Source: Colwellia sp. (GTDB lineage: Bacteria > Pseudomonadota > Gammaproteobacteria > Enterobacterales > Alteromonadaceae). Taken from it: a DNA stretch of 64,000 nucleotides. The stretch covers positions 172,344 to 236,343 of the forward strand of contig JAHDIK010000003.1 of the NCBI GenBank assembly GCA_020630795.1, in the 5' to 3' direction. Numbering within the stretch: position 1 is the first letter of the stretch; the number at the start of each line of letters is the position of its first letter. The notes below the pieces were generated by a model. That model made no database searches, was not told where the DNA came from, and saw nothing but the letters and a program-made list of their open reading frames with translations. Shown in pieces: positions 1 to 9,857 of the stretch. The position numbers were made by a program, and so were the translations under genes.

Positions 1-678
1 CACCATTGTAAAAATGGGCGTTCGGTTTACAGTTTTTGTATGTGTCCTGGCGGAACTGTTGTAGCTGCTGCTTCTGAAGAAGGTAGGCTTGTTACCAATG
101 GCATGAGCCAGTATTCTCGCCATGAGCGGAATGCTAATAGTGCGATAGTTGTAGGTATAGACCCGACAGATTACCATTACGGTACAGATAAAAGCGATAC
201 AACTGATGACGTACTTGCCGGAATTGAGTTACAAAGACGTTTAGAAGAATTTGCTTATACCTTAGGAGGAGAAAACTACGATGCTCCTGTTCAACTTGTT
301 GGAGATTTTTTAGCGGGTAGAAAATCAGGAGAACATGGCAGCGTTGAGCCTTCATACAAGCCCGGTGTGAAATATTGCGATTTAAGTGAAACATTACCAC
401 CTTATGCTATTGAAGCTATTAGAGAAGCACTGCCAGCATTTGAAAAGAAAATTAAAGGTTTTGCGATGGGCCACGCAACGTTAACTGCGGTTGAAACACG
501 TACATCGTCTCCAATTCAAATCACAAGAGATAAAGAGACTTTACAGAGCTTAAATGTAGACGGGTTGTATCCAGCTGGTGAAGGAGCAGGTTACGCTGGT
601 GGTATTTTATCAGCTGGAATAGACGGTATTAAAGTCGCAGAAGCCATTGCTACAGCTATGCTGCAAAGTAAAGACTAG
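1..678 (+). CDS. NAD(P)/FAD-dependent oxidoreductase, C-terminal part (gene cut by window start)
   Basis: The reading frame is open from base 1, so this is the 3' part of a longer gene. The 225 visible residues resemble the C-terminal half of the uncharacterised FAD-dependent dehydrogenase family (COG2509 type). Visible marks are the Met-Cys-Pro-Gly-Gly segment near the start and a C-terminal flavin-contacting segment, LYPAGEGAGYAGGILSAGID, near residues 190-210 of the fragment. The family is usually about 530-550 residues, so roughly 60% is missing upstream, including the Rossmann dinucleotide motif. Its substrate is not known and I do not infer one. It ends only 13 bases from the stop of the convergent START-like gene, with no clear terminator between them. 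Confidence 0.75.
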   Translation, partial: HHCKNGRSVYSFCMCPGGTVVAAASEEGRLVTNGMSQYSRHERNANSAIVVGIDPTDYHYGTDKSDTTDDVLAGIELQRRLEEFAYTLGGENYDAPVQLVGDFLAGRKSGEHGSVEPSYKPGVKYCDLSETLPPYAIEAIREALPAFEKKIKGFAMGHATLTAVETRTSSPIQITRDKETLQSLNVDGLYPAGEGAGYAGGILSAGIDGIKVAEAIATAMLQSKD

Positions 679-690
679 CTACTTTGTGCA

Positions 691-1431
691 TTAATGACTT
701 GGTTCGTTAATATGAGTTAAATGATGTGACTGCCATTTTGATGTTGGCAGTTGCTCGTTTAGCGTCTCCATTGTATTCCAAATGCCTTTAAGCGAAAAAC
801 GTTTTGTTATCCAAAAAGGTAAAGTACCTTTTGGATCTACCGTAAATGTATATTCAATCGTAAGGGTTCGATCCTGATTTGGTGTGATGTGCCATTTAGC
901 GTTAATTACCGTTATTTTTATCTGTTTTTCTAGCTCTTTGCTTAATATTGAATCGTTTATTCGTATATTTTTTGCTTCTTGCACCTTTATTTCAATCGAC
1001 AAATCTTTATTTTGCCAATATTCAGACGTTACAAGCATATAGCGAGGTTTGATTAACCAAAGCCCGTAAAATTGTGTAACAAATACATTTTTATAAATAC
1101 TAATTTGCTCGATAACATGAGTAGACTTAGCGTTATCAAGCCAATTGTTAACGTGTTGAGTATCTTGTATAAACTGAATAAAACCAGATATAGACGATTT
1201 AACAACTGTTTTCGCATGAATCGTAATTAACTTTTCACTTTCAAGTTCCTTGTATTTGACTGTTGTTGTCGGAGAGGTTTTCCATTCATTCCATTTTGTT
1301 TGAGGTGTATCCGCCGCATAAACAACACTGCATAGCCATGCAAGAGAAGCGAGCATAAATCGAGCATATGTTTTAGCATTGAAAAACGTTTTTATTGATA
1401 GGAATGAAATAATCAAACCCCTTATATTCAT
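691..1431 (-). CDS. START-like domain protein, probably exported
   Basis: A 246-residue protein. Residues about 26-40 (MLASLAWLCSVVYA, then ADT) look like a signal peptide. This suggests either an unusually long N-region or a true start at the internal Met 26 (base 1356). Neither start has a clear ribosome binding site. The mature part has the pattern of bacterial START/SRPBCC lipid-binding folds: a helix with QDTQHVNNWLDNAK followed by long strands and a C-terminal amphipathic helix (FSLKGIWNTMETLNEQL). The ligand is unknown; a hydrophobic molecule in the periplasm is inferred from the fold. It is transcribed alone, convergent with the oxidoreductase and divergent from thrS. Confidence 0.55.
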   Translation of the reverse strand: MNIRGLIISFLSIKTFFNAKTYARFMLASLAWLCSVVYAADTPQTKWNEWKTSPTTTVKYKELESEKLITIHAKTVVKSSISGFIQFIQDTQHVNNWLDNAKSTHVIEQISIYKNVFVTQFYGLWLIKPRYMLVTSEYWQNKDLSIEIKVQEAKNIRINDSILSKELEKQIKITVINAKWHITPNQDRTLTIEYTFTVDPKGTLPFWITKRFSLKGIWNTMETLNEQLPTSKWQSHHLTHINEPSH

Positions 1432-1655
1432 TGCATTTACAGGTAAATTAAACTATATTGCCGAGCTTGATTATTCCATGATTAGGAATAACGTAAAAAC
1501 TTATTTATTAAGCATCTAAATCGAACGACATGTTAAGTAATAACATGCCTGTATCAATTGCAGTTTATATGAAAATTAGATGTTGTTCATTTTAATGTTA
1601 ATGTATTTAATCAAGCGGCACTTAGTGTGTGTCGCCACTGTATAAAGGAAAATTC

Positions 1656-3566
1656 ATGCCTGTTATAACTCTCCCTGATGGTTCTCAACGTTCGTTCGAT
1701 AATGCTGTATCTGTAATGGATGTTGCTCTTGATATTGGCCCAGGGTTAGCTAAAGCCACCATTGCTGGTCGTATTGATGGACAGTTAGTTGATGCTTGCG
1801 AATTAATTGAAGATGATGCCGCTTTACAGCTTATTACCAGTAAAGATGATGAAGGGTTAGAAATCATTCGTCATTCGTGTGCGCATTTATTAGGTCACGC
1901 AATTAAGCAAATATGGCCGCATACGAAAATGGCTATAGGACCAACTATTGATAACGGTTTTTATTACGATGTAGATTTAGACGAATCAATTACTGAAGAT
2001 GATTTAGCTAAACTTGAAAAGCGTATGACCGAACTGGCAAGAACGGGTTATCAAGTTATTAAGAAAACAGGCTCATGGCAAGATGCTTACGATGCGTTTA
2101 CTGAGCGTGGCGAAACATACAAGCTAGAAATTTTAGATCAAAACATTGATAAGTCAGATACGCCTGCGTTGTATCATCACCAAGAATATATTGATATGTG
2201 TCGTGGTCCTCATGTTCCAAGTATGCGCCATTGTCATCATTTTAAGTTGATGAAGGTTGCAGGGGCATACTGGCGTGGTAATTCAGACAACAAAATGTTG
2301 CAGCGTATCTACGGAACGGCGTGGGCAGATAAAAAGCAACTTAAAGCTTATATTCAACGTTTAGCCGAAGCTGAAAAGCGAGATCACCGAAAAATCGGTA
2401 AAACGCTTGATTTATTCCACTGGCAAGAAGAAGCGCCAGGAATGGTGTTTTGGCACAATGACGGTTGGACTATATACACAGAGCTTGAAAAGTACGTACG
2501 TGAAAAGCTCCATGAGTATGATTACGACGAGGTAAAAGGTCCATTAATGATGGATCGTGTACTTTGGGAAAAATCAGGGCATTGGGAAAAGTATGGTGAT
2601 GCCATGTTTACTACCGAGTCTGAAAAGCGTGAATACGCAATTAAACCGATGAACTGTCCTGGTCATGTGCAAATTTTCAATCAAGGCTTAAAATCTTATC
2701 GTGATTTACCGCTTAGAATGGGCGAATTTGGCTGTTGTCACCGTAATGAACCGTCAGGATCACTGCATGGTTTAATGCGTGTTAGAGGCTTTACACAAGA
2801 TGATGCACATATTTTCTGTACTGAAGACCAAGTGCAAGACGAAGTAAGCTTGTGTATTAAGATGGTATACGACGTTTATAAAACGTTTGGTTTTGAAGAC
2901 ATTATCGTAAAATTATCAACGCGCCCTGAAAAGCGTATTGGATCGGACGAAATATGGGACAAAGCGGAGCAGGGGCTAGCAAGCGCACTTGATAATATGG
3001 GGATTCAATTTGAATACTTACCAGGTGAAGGTGCATTCTACGGACCTAAAATTGAATTTACACTTCAAGATTGTTTAGGTCGTAACTGGCAATGTGGTAC
3101 GGTTCAGCTTGATTTTGCATTACCTGGCCGTTTAGATGCGTCTTATATTGGTGAAGATGGTGAAAAACATGTTCCAGTAATGATTCATCGCGCAATTTTA
3201 GGATCTTTAGAGCGTTTTATCGGTATTTTGATAGAAGAGTACACAGGTAAATTCCCTACGTGGTTATCGCCAAATCAAGTTACTGTGATGAATATTACAG
3301 ACAAACAGAGCGATTATTGTCAAAAAGTAGTAAAAAAACTCAAAGAAAGTGGATTTAGAGCGAAACTAGACTTGAGAAATGAGAAGATAGGCTTTAAAAT
3401 CCGCGAGCACACTTTGAAGCGTGTTCCATATTTGTTAGTTGTAGGTGACAAAGAAATGGAATCCGGTGAAATCGCAATACGTACTCGAAGTGGTGAAGAT
3501 TTAGGTACAATGTCTGTTGATGGCTTTATTGAAAAGCTTACTGAAGAAGTTAAATCTCGTCAGTAA
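1656..3566 (+). CDS. thrS: threonine--tRNA ligase
   Basis: Threonyl-tRNA synthetase of 636 residues (E. coli 642) charges tRNA-Thr in the cytoplasm. The start is the ATG at 1656, after AAGGA; it gives [11 protein letters not shown], the usual N-terminus. An upstream ATG at 1629 would add nine atypical residues. Domain order is TGS, then the editing domain with [13 protein letters not shown] near residue 70 and an MCRGPH motif near 180, then the class II catalytic core (motif 2 around [18 protein letters not shown], motif 3 [15 protein letters not shown]), then the anticodon-binding domain. It opens the conserved thrS-infC-rpmI-rplT operon. A GCGGCAC/GTGTCGC hairpin lies in the leader about 25 bases before the start. 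ThrS in E. coli represses its own translation through a leader operator; I cannot show that here. Confidence 0.97.
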   Translation: MPVITLPDGSQRSFDNAVSVMDVALDIGPGLAKATIAGRIDGQLVDACELIEDDAALQLITSKDDEGLEIIRHSCAHLLGHAIKQIWPHTKMAIGPTIDNGFYYDVDLDESITEDDLAKLEKRMTELARTGYQVIKKTGSWQDAYDAFTERGETYKLEILDQNIDKSDTPALYHHQEYIDMCRGPHVPSMRHCHHFKLMKVAGAYWRGNSDNKMLQRIYGTAWADKKQLKAYIQRLAEAEKRDHRKIGKTLDLFHWQEEAPGMVFWHNDGWTIYTELEKYVREKLHEYDYDEVKGPLMMDRVLWEKSGHWEKYGDAMFTTESEKREYAIKPMNCPGHVQIFNQGLKSYRDLPLRMGEFGCCHRNEPSGSLHGLMRVRGFTQDDAHIFCTEDQVQDEVSLCIKMVYDVYKTFGFEDIIVKLSTRPEKRIGSDEIWDKAEQGLASALDNMGIQFEYLPGEGAFYGPKIEFTLQDCLGRNWQCGTVQLDFALPGRLDASYIGEDGEKHVPVMIHRAILGSLERFIGILIEEYTGKFPTWLSPNQVTVMNITDKQSDYCQKVVKKLKESGFRAKLDLRNEKIGFKIREHTLKRVPYLLVVGDKEMESGEIAIRTRSGEDLGTMSVDGFIEKLTEEVKSRQ

Positions 3567-3649
3567 ACGGATATAACATATTATTAAATCCATAAATTAC
3601 ATACAATAATGTAAAAAGTGGGAACAACGTTCTTTGGAGGAACATGGCT

Positions 3650-4189
3650 ATTAAAGGTGGTCAACGAGGCGGGCAGAAAGAGCCAGCTCATCGTTTAAAT
3701 GAGTTAATTACAGGTACTGAAGTACGTTTGATTCGTTATGATGGCGAACCTGGGGGCATTGTTACCCTAGATGAGGCAATGGATCAGGCAGATGAAGCTG
3801 GTGTTGATTTAGTAGAAATCAGTCCAACAGCAAAACCGCCAGTTTGTCGTGTGATGGACTACGGTAAGTTCTTGTATGAAAAAGCCAAAGAACAGAAAGA
3901 ACAGCGTAAAAAGCAAAAACAAATTCAGGTTAAGGAAATTAAATTCCGACCTGGTACAGATGAAGGTGACTATCAGGTGAAACTACGCAACCTGAAGCGC
4001 TTTATAGAGGACGGCGACAAGATCAAGGTTACATTACGTTTCCGAGGTCGTGAAATGGCCCACCAAGAGCTAGGTTTAGATTTACTAAATCGTGTTAAAA
4101 ACGATTTAGCAGAGATAACCGTAGTGGAATTCTTCCCTCGCAGAGCGGAAGGGCGACAAATGGTAATGGTCTTAGCCCCTAAAAAATAG
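3650..4189 (+). CDS. infC: translation initiation factor IF-3, probable AUU start
   Basis: IF-3 binds the 30S subunit, checks the initiator tRNA-start codon match and keeps subunits apart. The protein is 179 residues from an ATT at 3650, or 181 from an in-frame ATG at 3644. I prefer ATT: GGAGG at 3636-3640 lies 9 bases from ATT but only 3 from ATG, and the first codons (ATT AAA GGT GGT, then CGA) closely match the E. coli infC start, where AUU permits autoregulation. The N-domain carries [26 protein letters not shown]; the C-domain has [20 protein letters not shown] and ends in MVMVLAPKK. It is second in the thrS operon, 83 bases after thrS. Confidence 0.95.
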   Translation: MKGGQRGGQKEPAHRLNELITGTEVRLIRYDGEPGGIVTLDEAMDQADEAGVDLVEISPTAKPPVCRVMDYGKFLYEKAKEQKEQRKKQKQIQVKEIKFRPGTDEGDYQVKLRNLKRFIEDGDKIKVTLRFRGREMAHQELGLDLLNRVKNDLAEITVVEFFPRRAEGRQMVMVLAPKK

Positions 4190-4210
4190 ATAATAACCGG
4201 TCGTTAAAGT

Positions 4211-4234
4211 AATTAACCAGTTTACTGGTTAATT
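4211..4234 (+). promoter_or_regulatory. perfect hairpin in infC-rpmI spacer, possible L20 leader element
   Basis: A perfect 10-bp inverted repeat, AATTAACCAG-TTTA-CTGGTTAATT, in the 171-base spacer between infC and rpmI. A further copy of the CTGGTAA arm sequence follows near 4254, so alternative pairing or a pseudoknot is possible. In E. coli the L20 protein represses rpmI-rplT through RNA structure in this same interval. There is no T-run after the stem, so it is not a simple terminator. The regulatory role is inferred from position. Confidence 0.45.
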
Positions 4235-4360
4235 CACCATTATTATCATTTAACTGGTAATTTAGGCTTACAAGTAAAACTTAAACACTTAGCGTAACGT
4301 TAAGAAGTGAGTTTTCGCCTTAATTACTTAATATTTGGCATACAATGCGGAGTTATTTCA

Positions 4361-4555
4361 ATGCCTAAAATGAAAACCAATAAAGGTGCTGCAAAGCGCT
4401 TTAAAAAAACAGCTACTGGCTACAAGTTCAAACAAGCTGGTCTTCGTCATATTCTGACTAAGCGCCGTACTAAAGTTAAGCGTCATTTGCGTGCTAAATG
4501 CATGATCGCTGCTTCTGATATTGCATCAGTTAAAAAACTTTTACGTCACGGTTAA
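4361..4555 (+). CDS. rpmI: 50S ribosomal protein L35
   Basis: A 64-residue, very basic protein of the large ribosomal subunit (family length 64-66). The start is the ATG at 4361, preceded by GGAG (4350-4353) and giving [17 protein letters not shown]. The frame is open upstream to 4307 but those residues do not belong to the family. Its 3' end is 15 bases from rplT, with which it is co-transcribed. Confidence 0.97.
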   Translation: MPKMKTNKGAAKRFKKTATGYKFKQAGLRHILTKRRTKVKRHLRAKCMIAASDIASVKKLLRHG

Positions 4556-4567
4556 TAGGAGATATAG

Positions 4568-4927
<360 letters not shown>

Positions 4928-4949
4928 GTTTGAAATGTTGATTAGTAGA

Positions 4950-4975
4950 AAGGACGCCATTGGCGTCCTTTTTCT
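4950..4975 (+). terminator. rho-independent terminator after rplT
   Basis: The stem AAGGACGCC pairs with GGCGTCCTT around a 3-base ATT loop and is followed by a T-run (4969-4973). It closes the thrS-infC-rpmI-rplT operon. Confidence 0.9.
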
Positions 4976-5080
4976 ATTTTTATTGATAGTACTAACCCAT
5001 GATATCTGCTGCGAGTACAACGAGTTTTAGATAATATGGGTTATCACTGTTTAAAATTTTAATACAAAGGGTTTTTTACC

Positions 5081-6184
5081 ATGAGTCTCGCTGATAACGT
5101 TTTAGCTGTAAATAACGATTTACCTATTCGCACAAATGCACCTGTTCATAGCGGCAAAGTTCGTTCTGTATATTGGTTAACAGAAGCTGATAGTAAGCGT
5201 TTAATCGATCAGAAAGGCTATGATGTAGCTGAAGATACTGAATTAGCCATTATGGTAATAAGCGACCGTATTTCTGCATTTGATTGTATATGGCACGGTG
5301 AGGGTGGATTAAAAGGTGTTCCGGGTAAAGGTGCAGCATTAAATGCTATTTCAAATCACTGGTTTAAGCTATTTAAAGAAAAAGGCTTAGCCGATAGTCA
5401 TATATTAGATATTCCTCACCCATTTGTATGGATTGTGCAAAAAGCCAAACCGGTAATGATTGAAGCAATTTGTCGTCAGTATATTACGGGTTCTATGTGG
5501 CGTGCATATTCGAATGGAGAACGTGAATTTTGTGGTATTGAATTACCAGAAGGGCTAACGAAGGATAGTAAATTACCTAACTTGCTTCAAACTCCTTCAA
5601 CTAAAGGTATTTTAGAAGGTATACCAGGTGTTCCAGCGGTAGACGACGTGAATATTACACGAGCCAATATCGTGGATAATTATGAGGCTTTTAATTTTAA
5701 ATCAACAGATGACATTACTTTATACGAAAAACTTTTAGAAGAAGGGTTTGACGTTATTTCTGACGCGCTTTCGGCATTAGATCAGGTGTTTGTCGATACA
5801 AAGTTTGAGTTTGGTTATGTAAAAGATAAAGCGGGTAACGAAAAGTTAATATACATGGATGAAGTAGGAACTCCAGACTCTTCACGTATATGGGACGGAG
5901 AAGAGTATCGAAATGGAAACATTGTTGAAAATTCAAAAGAGGGCTTTCGACAGTTGTTATTAAATCACTTCCCTGATCCAGATATACTATTGAATAAAGA
6001 CCGCATGGACGAAAGAGAAGCGTTAGCGAGAGATAATGAACTGCCAGAGTCAGTACTTATGTCAGTATCAGACACATATATTGGTATTGCTGAAAAAATC
6101 ACGGGGCAAAAAATAGTTATTTCTGAAAATCCTAAGCTAGAAATTATCAATGTATTGCGTGATGAATATCAGTTAATTGATTAG
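5081..6184 (+). CDS. purC: phosphoribosylaminoimidazolesuccinocarboxamide synthase (long form)
   Basis: SAICAR synthetase joins aspartate to CAIR with ATP in de novo purine synthesis. At 367 residues it is the long form found in Shewanella and relatives, against about 237 in E. coli. Recognisable segments are [11 protein letters not shown] (nucleotide binding, near residue 23), [34 protein letters not shown] and the [14 protein letters not shown] motif near residue 265. It stands alone between two terminators. The leader has an imperfect inverted repeat, TAACCCAT (4993-5000) with ATGGGTTA (5036-5043), which might be an operator; I could not match it to a PurR box. Confidence 0.95.
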   Translation: MSLADNVLAVNNDLPIRTNAPVHSGKVRSVYWLTEADSKRLIDQKGYDVAEDTELAIMVISDRISAFDCIWHGEGGLKGVPGKGAALNAISNHWFKLFKEKGLADSHILDIPHPFVWIVQKAKPVMIEAICRQYITGSMWRAYSNGEREFCGIELPEGLTKDSKLPNLLQTPSTKGILEGIPGVPAVDDVNITRANIVDNYEAFNFKSTDDITLYEKLLEEGFDVISDALSALDQVFVDTKFEFGYVKDKAGNEKLIYMDEVGTPDSSRIWDGEEYRNGNIVENSKEGFRQLLLNHFPDPDILLNKDRMDEREALARDNELPESVLMSVSDTYIGIAEKITGQKIVISENPKLEIINVLRDEYQLID

Positions 6185-6235
6185 AGTCTATTAGCAGTAA
6201 GTTTTAGCAAATAACTCTCAATTTCAGGGAATTTC

Positions 6236-6278
6236 AGACGAAAAAAAAACACATTATAAAATGTGTTTTTTTTCGTCT
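6236..6278. terminator. bidirectional terminator between purC and the chemoreceptor gene
   Basis: AGACG, an A-run and ACACAT are mirrored by ATGTGT, a T-run and CGTCT around a TATAAA loop. The stem therefore has an A-tract on one side and a T-tract on the other, and can stop transcription of both convergent genes. Confidence 0.85.
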
Positions 6279-6293
6279 ATCGTTTAATGAGAG

Positions 6294-7199
6294 CTATCTC
6301 AAAATGTTATTGAGTGGGCTTAAACTAGAGATGATTTCTTCACCAAGTTCTGCATCAATAAATTGTTGGCTAGAATTTCTAGTGTCTTCGGCTAAGTCAG
6401 CAATACTTTCTAGTGCTTGATTTGTGTCACCAACTTGGCTTTGCATTTGTGCGATAACAGCTTCAGCTGCTGATGCACTCTCGACAGATAGAGAATGTAC
6501 TTCATTTAATTCAGATTCAATGCTTGAAGAGATTTCTCTACTTTCCTCGATACTACCTACAACTATTTTTTGTTGGGTGATAATATCTTCAGAAATCCCC
6601 ATGATTTTACCCATTTCTTCATGAATTTTTTCAGCAGATTCATTTGCTGTACTTGCTAGTGCTCTTACTTCATCTGCAACTACTGCGAAACCTCTACCAT
6701 GTTCGCCAGCACGTGCTGCTTCGATTGCTGCATTAAGTGCCAATAAATTGGTTTGACTAGCAATGTTTTTAATCGCTTCAACAAGTTGCGAAATAGTTTT
6801 GTTATTGTTAGTTAAGCCTTCAAGCAGAACAGTAAATTCAGATATATTTTGCTCTGCAGTAGAAATTTTTCCAGATAGTGTTTGAAGTTGTTCAATGCTC
6901 ATTGCACTTTTTGAAGACGTTTCTTGTGCAGAAGAAACTGAGGTTGCTGATAGCTCTGCAATACCGTTAGCTTGTTCGGCTAACTTGCCCATTAATTCGA
7001 GGTTGCTTTCTACTTTATCACTACTAGAAGAAGATGCTGCAGCAGATTGAGCGCTAGAAGCAAACATTGAAACCTTTTGTTGAAAATTGCTAGCAACGAG
7101 TTGATCTACTATTTCAGCTTTTACCTTTAAAGACTCAAGCTCACCTTTGTCGATTACTGTTTCATTTTGAGAAATTTGTTGTTTATTAAAAGAAAACAT
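6294..7199 (-). CDS. soluble methyl-accepting chemotaxis-like protein
   Basis: A 301-residue protein without a membrane segment or a recognisable sensor domain. Residues about 1-50 are polar and the rest is coiled coil. The hairpin tip of the receptor signalling domain is clear: [37 protein letters not shown], in the middle of the protein, with flanking helices shorter than in most receptors. It could bind CheA/CheW but has no sensory module of its own, so it may take its signal from a partner. It is a single gene; a bidirectional terminator lies beyond its stop. The N-terminal region resembles the coiled starts of short cytoplasmic receptors, and I recognise no ligand domain. Confidence 0.8.
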   Translation of the reverse strand: MFSFNKQQISQNETVIDKGELESLKVKAEIVDQLVASNFQQKVSMFASSAQSAAASSSSSDKVESNLELMGKLAEQANGIAELSATSVSSAQETSSKSAMSIEQLQTLSGKISTAEQNISEFTVLLEGLTNNNKTISQLVEAIKNIASQTNLLALNAAIEAARAGEHGRGFAVVADEVRALASTANESAEKIHEEMGKIMGISEDIITQQKIVVGSIEESREISSSIESELNEVHSLSVESASAAEAVIAQMQSQVGDTNQALESIADLAEDTRNSSQQFIDAELGEEIISSLSPLNNILR

Positions 7200-7613
7200 A
7201 AATTTTTTCCATGTTGTATAAATTATTGTACTGCATATTCAAATGGCTTTGAAAACGCTGTAATGGCTGAAACTGATATGACGCAACATACATTATAATT
7301 TGTAAATCAGATACTAACCTTACTTATAAATAAGTTATTAGTAAATCATATAATTAGAAATATATATTAAAATTTAACAAGTTACAAAGTAATATGTACT
7401 GGTCTGTTTCCTATTTAATTCGGCATAATTAAACCAGAGTAATGCTATGATTAACTACAGTAAAGCCTAATAAACAGGGTTTTGCAAACAAGTAGAGGGG
7501 AATTGTAGTAAGAAATTAAAAGGACGTGTGGTAGTAAAAGAGGGCTAAATAACAAGTTGTGTATTTAGCCCTGAATATTGAGTGGTTAATATCGAGTGGT
7601 CAATAATGAGTGG
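7200..7613. other. intergenic region without a gene
   Basis: 414 bases between the start of the soluble receptor gene (minus) and the stop of the beta-propeller lipoprotein gene (minus). It holds the receptor promoter region (AT-rich, not resolved), a terminator hairpin and a 14-bp tandem repeat, listed separately. Only very short open frames without ribosome binding sites are present. Confidence 0.6.
7536..7572 (-). terminator. probable terminator of the beta-propeller lipoprotein gene
   Basis: AGGGCTAAAT (7541-7550) pairs perfectly with ATTTAGCCCT (7563-7572) around a 12-base loop. On the minus strand the stem is followed by CTTTT, a short U-run. It lies about 40 bases beyond the lipoprotein stop. 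Confidence 0.6.
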
Positions 7614-7617
7614 TTAA
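7576..7617. repeat. three tandem 14-bp repeats overlapping a stop codon
   Basis: Three units of period 14 with the shared core GAGTGGT: TATTGAGTGGTTAA, TATCGAGTGGTCAA and TAATGAGTGGTTAA. The last unit contains the stop codon of the minus-strand lipoprotein gene (7614-7616). The repeat sits between that stop and its terminator. Confidence 0.75.
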
Positions 7618-9698
7618 TATGGGCCTGTTATATCTAACGGACTTAACCAGTTACTTTTCCAAACGTTTGCTCCATGTATATAGTACACGTCATTATTATG
7701 AATTATTGAGCGGTCATCCCAACCAGATGTATACCAAGAGTTGTTTGGAGTGTCGTTGCCCCCAGCTTGAACGTTTCCAACTTCTACAATTTGCGGAGCA
7801 AGATCTGGTTCTGTTATTTCTAATAAGGCTAAAAAGTTCTCTTGTTGCCACATATGTATTGTATTGCCCAAATTGTCTGTAACTTGAGTTTGTCCCCAGC
7901 GTTCTATCGGTAATGCAAAACGATGAGAACCATCAGAAGTTTTTAAATAGCTCAGAGCGTGATAGTTAAATTCAACAGGAGTGTAACCTCCGGCGTATAC
8001 AATTGAATTTATTTCAGTCGGATTGGTTATATCTGATACATCAAACAAGCTTACTTTAGCCCCTTCAACGATCGGCGTTGTAGATGGAGTATTGGTGTCG
8101 GTCAATCGGTTAATATCTATGTTTTGACCAATGCCTACGAGTAGCTTGTCTGATATTGGGTGAAGATAAGACGAATACCCCGGAATTTCTAATGCTCCAG
8201 CAATTATAGGATTTTCATTGTTGCTAAGGTCGATAACATAAAGCGGATCAGTGTTTAAGAAAGTAACGATATACGCTTTGTCTTCAAAAAAACGAACTGA
8301 TTTGATTTCTTCCTGAGTGATGTCGTCTTCGTTTATTTTGCCAATTAGAGTAGGGTGTTCATCATTAGGCAATTGTGCAACTAAGTCTAAAGAAGCGTCA
8401 TTTTCTTTAAGTATATTAACTTTATGGTGGTATCCTTCGGTGCGGTCACCTTCCGTTGTAATTACACGAAGGTATTCGTTATCTTCGCTAAACCGTAAAC
8501 TTGGATTATGCCAGCCGAAACGTCCATCGAGGTCACCAGACGCCGCATAGGTTAAGTTATCATTTATCGAAAATTTATGAATAACAGATTGTTCACTGTA
8601 GGTGTTATCTTCTGCTACTGTGTAATCTGTACCATATAGATAAACTGATTTGGTCGTTGCGTATATTCCGGCAACACGTGCATTTATACAAGTTGACTCT
8701 ATTTCATATGGCGCATCAATGCTTATTGTCGTTAAGGTTACAATACCTTCAAATCCATTTGTATCATCGGTGTTTTGAGGTAAGTAACAATTGTTAACGT
8801 TTACTAACGACTCGACTTCTCCAGATGACTTTTCATAACTCGGTAATAAAGCGTCGAGCTCCGTGTTGTTGATTTTGTCTAAATTATTCTTCTTTTCTGT
8901 GTCTGTCGATGCGTATGTAACACCTTCAATGTATGGAACATAGCTACTAATTACATATAACGTGTTATCTATACGTCTACTACTCAATAACGAACCGTCA
9001 ATAGTGTAAGACACTTCTGCAAGTGGGGTTGTAGGATCAGATACATTGAGTAACGACACATTAAATTTTTGTTCTCTAGGAATAAAAATTTCACTGGCGA
9101 ATGACAGAGGTGAATAATAAGGTGTGAAGTTATATACATTTGATAGCACAGCTAACTTATTGGTTGCTAAGTATATGCTGTCGATTGAAGACTCTTCTTC
9201 GAAAGCGATAGTTTCTGAAATTTTTTCTAAGTCACCTTGGTTATCGCGACGAACTATTTTTATCGTATTCGCATTGTTATCTGCATTGTTATCTGCATTG
9301 TTACTATCGTTTTCTAGTGCGTAATAATACTGTTTGTTGTTCGCAATATAGATATATTCACCGTCATATTTAATTCTATCTCCTTCATCAACATTATTTT
9401 CTTGGGTAATCGTTGTAGAGAAACTATCACTTTTTGCTGCGGTTGTTGGAGCTGCTACGCTGTCTTGAGTACTTTCTAGTGTGTAATTTACTTCGGTAGA
9501 AATACTTTTTTGATACAAGCCATTCTTAATGTGAGTTTCAAGTGTGCTTGAAGAGGCTTTGGTTAATGAGAATAGTGATGAATGTGTTTTATCTTTATCT
9601 AAGTCTTTGTTAGTTTTAATTGATGAATCACCGCCGCACCCTAATAAAATATTAATGCTACACAAGGTGGTGATACTCGCTATTTTGTATTTGAACAT
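7614..9698 (-). CDS. beta-propeller domain lipoprotein (COG4880-type)
   Basis: A 694-residue protein from the ATG at 9698, chosen because AAGGAG lies 6 bases upstream and it gives the lipoprotein signal MFKYKIASITTLCSINILLGC with a lipobox (LLGC). The longer frame to 9770 lacks this. After a polar linker, the ITQENNVDEGDRIKYDGEYIYIA segment starts the secreted beta-propeller domain family (Pfam Beta_propel), with repeated blades such as KAYIVTFLNTDPLYVIDLSNNENP. It is probably anchored in the outer membrane or held in the periplasm. The function of the family is not established. Residues near 130 hold a short NNAD repeat encoded by 12-bp DNA repeats. Confidence 0.75.
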   Translation of the reverse strand: MFKYKIASITTLCSINILLGCGGDSSIKTNKDLDKDKTHSSLFSLTKASSSTLETHIKNGLYQKSISTEVNYTLESTQDSVAAPTTAAKSDSFSTTITQENNVDEGDRIKYDGEYIYIANNKQYYYALENDSNNADNNADNNANTIKIVRRDNQGDLEKISETIAFEEESSIDSIYLATNKLAVLSNVYNFTPYYSPLSFASEIFIPREQKFNVSLLNVSDPTTPLAEVSYTIDGSLLSSRRIDNTLYVISSYVPYIEGVTYASTDTEKKNNLDKINNTELDALLPSYEKSSGEVESLVNVNNCYLPQNTDDTNGFEGIVTLTTISIDAPYEIESTCINARVAGIYATTKSVYLYGTDYTVAEDNTYSEQSVIHKFSINDNLTYAASGDLDGRFGWHNPSLRFSEDNEYLRVITTEGDRTEGYHHKVNILKENDASLDLVAQLPNDEHPTLIGKINEDDITQEEIKSVRFFEDKAYIVTFLNTDPLYVIDLSNNENPIIAGALEIPGYSSYLHPISDKLLVGIGQNIDINRLTDTNTPSTTPIVEGAKVSLFDVSDITNPTEINSIVYAGGYTPVEFNYHALSYLKTSDGSHRFALPIERWGQTQVTDNLGNTIHMWQQENFLALLEITEPDLAPQIVEVGNVQAGGNDTPNNSWYTSGWDDRSIIHNNDVYYIHGANVWKSNWLSPLDITGPY
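9271..9306. repeat. 12-bp tandem repeat inside the lipoprotein gene
   Basis: Two exact units of GCATTGTTATCT and a third diverged unit (GCATTGTTACTA). On the coding (minus) strand this encodes repeated Asn-Asn-Ala-Asp. Its length of 12 keeps the frame, so copy changes would alter a loop without frameshift. Confidence 0.75.
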
Positions 9699-9857
9699 AT
9701 CGGTCTCCTTATTGATGTTTTTATAAGCATACGTGGTTAGATATTTAAAACTGTAGTCAAATGATATCAAATGTAATTATATGTAATCGAAGCTGTTAAT
9801 CGTTCATTTAAATGTTAAATTGTAAGCATTAAATATGAAAGAATTAAGAGTTATTCG

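Noticed and set aside
864-876. GGTTCGATCC, like a tRNA T-loop
   Set aside because: It lies inside the START-like coding frame, and there is no matching acceptor stem, D-loop or anticodon stem around it.
4993-5043. Inverted repeat TAACCCAT/ATGGGTTA before purC as a PurR operator or riboswitch
   Set aside because: It does not match the PurR consensus, the arms are 35 bases apart, and it does not look like a known purine riboswitch. Kept only as a remark.
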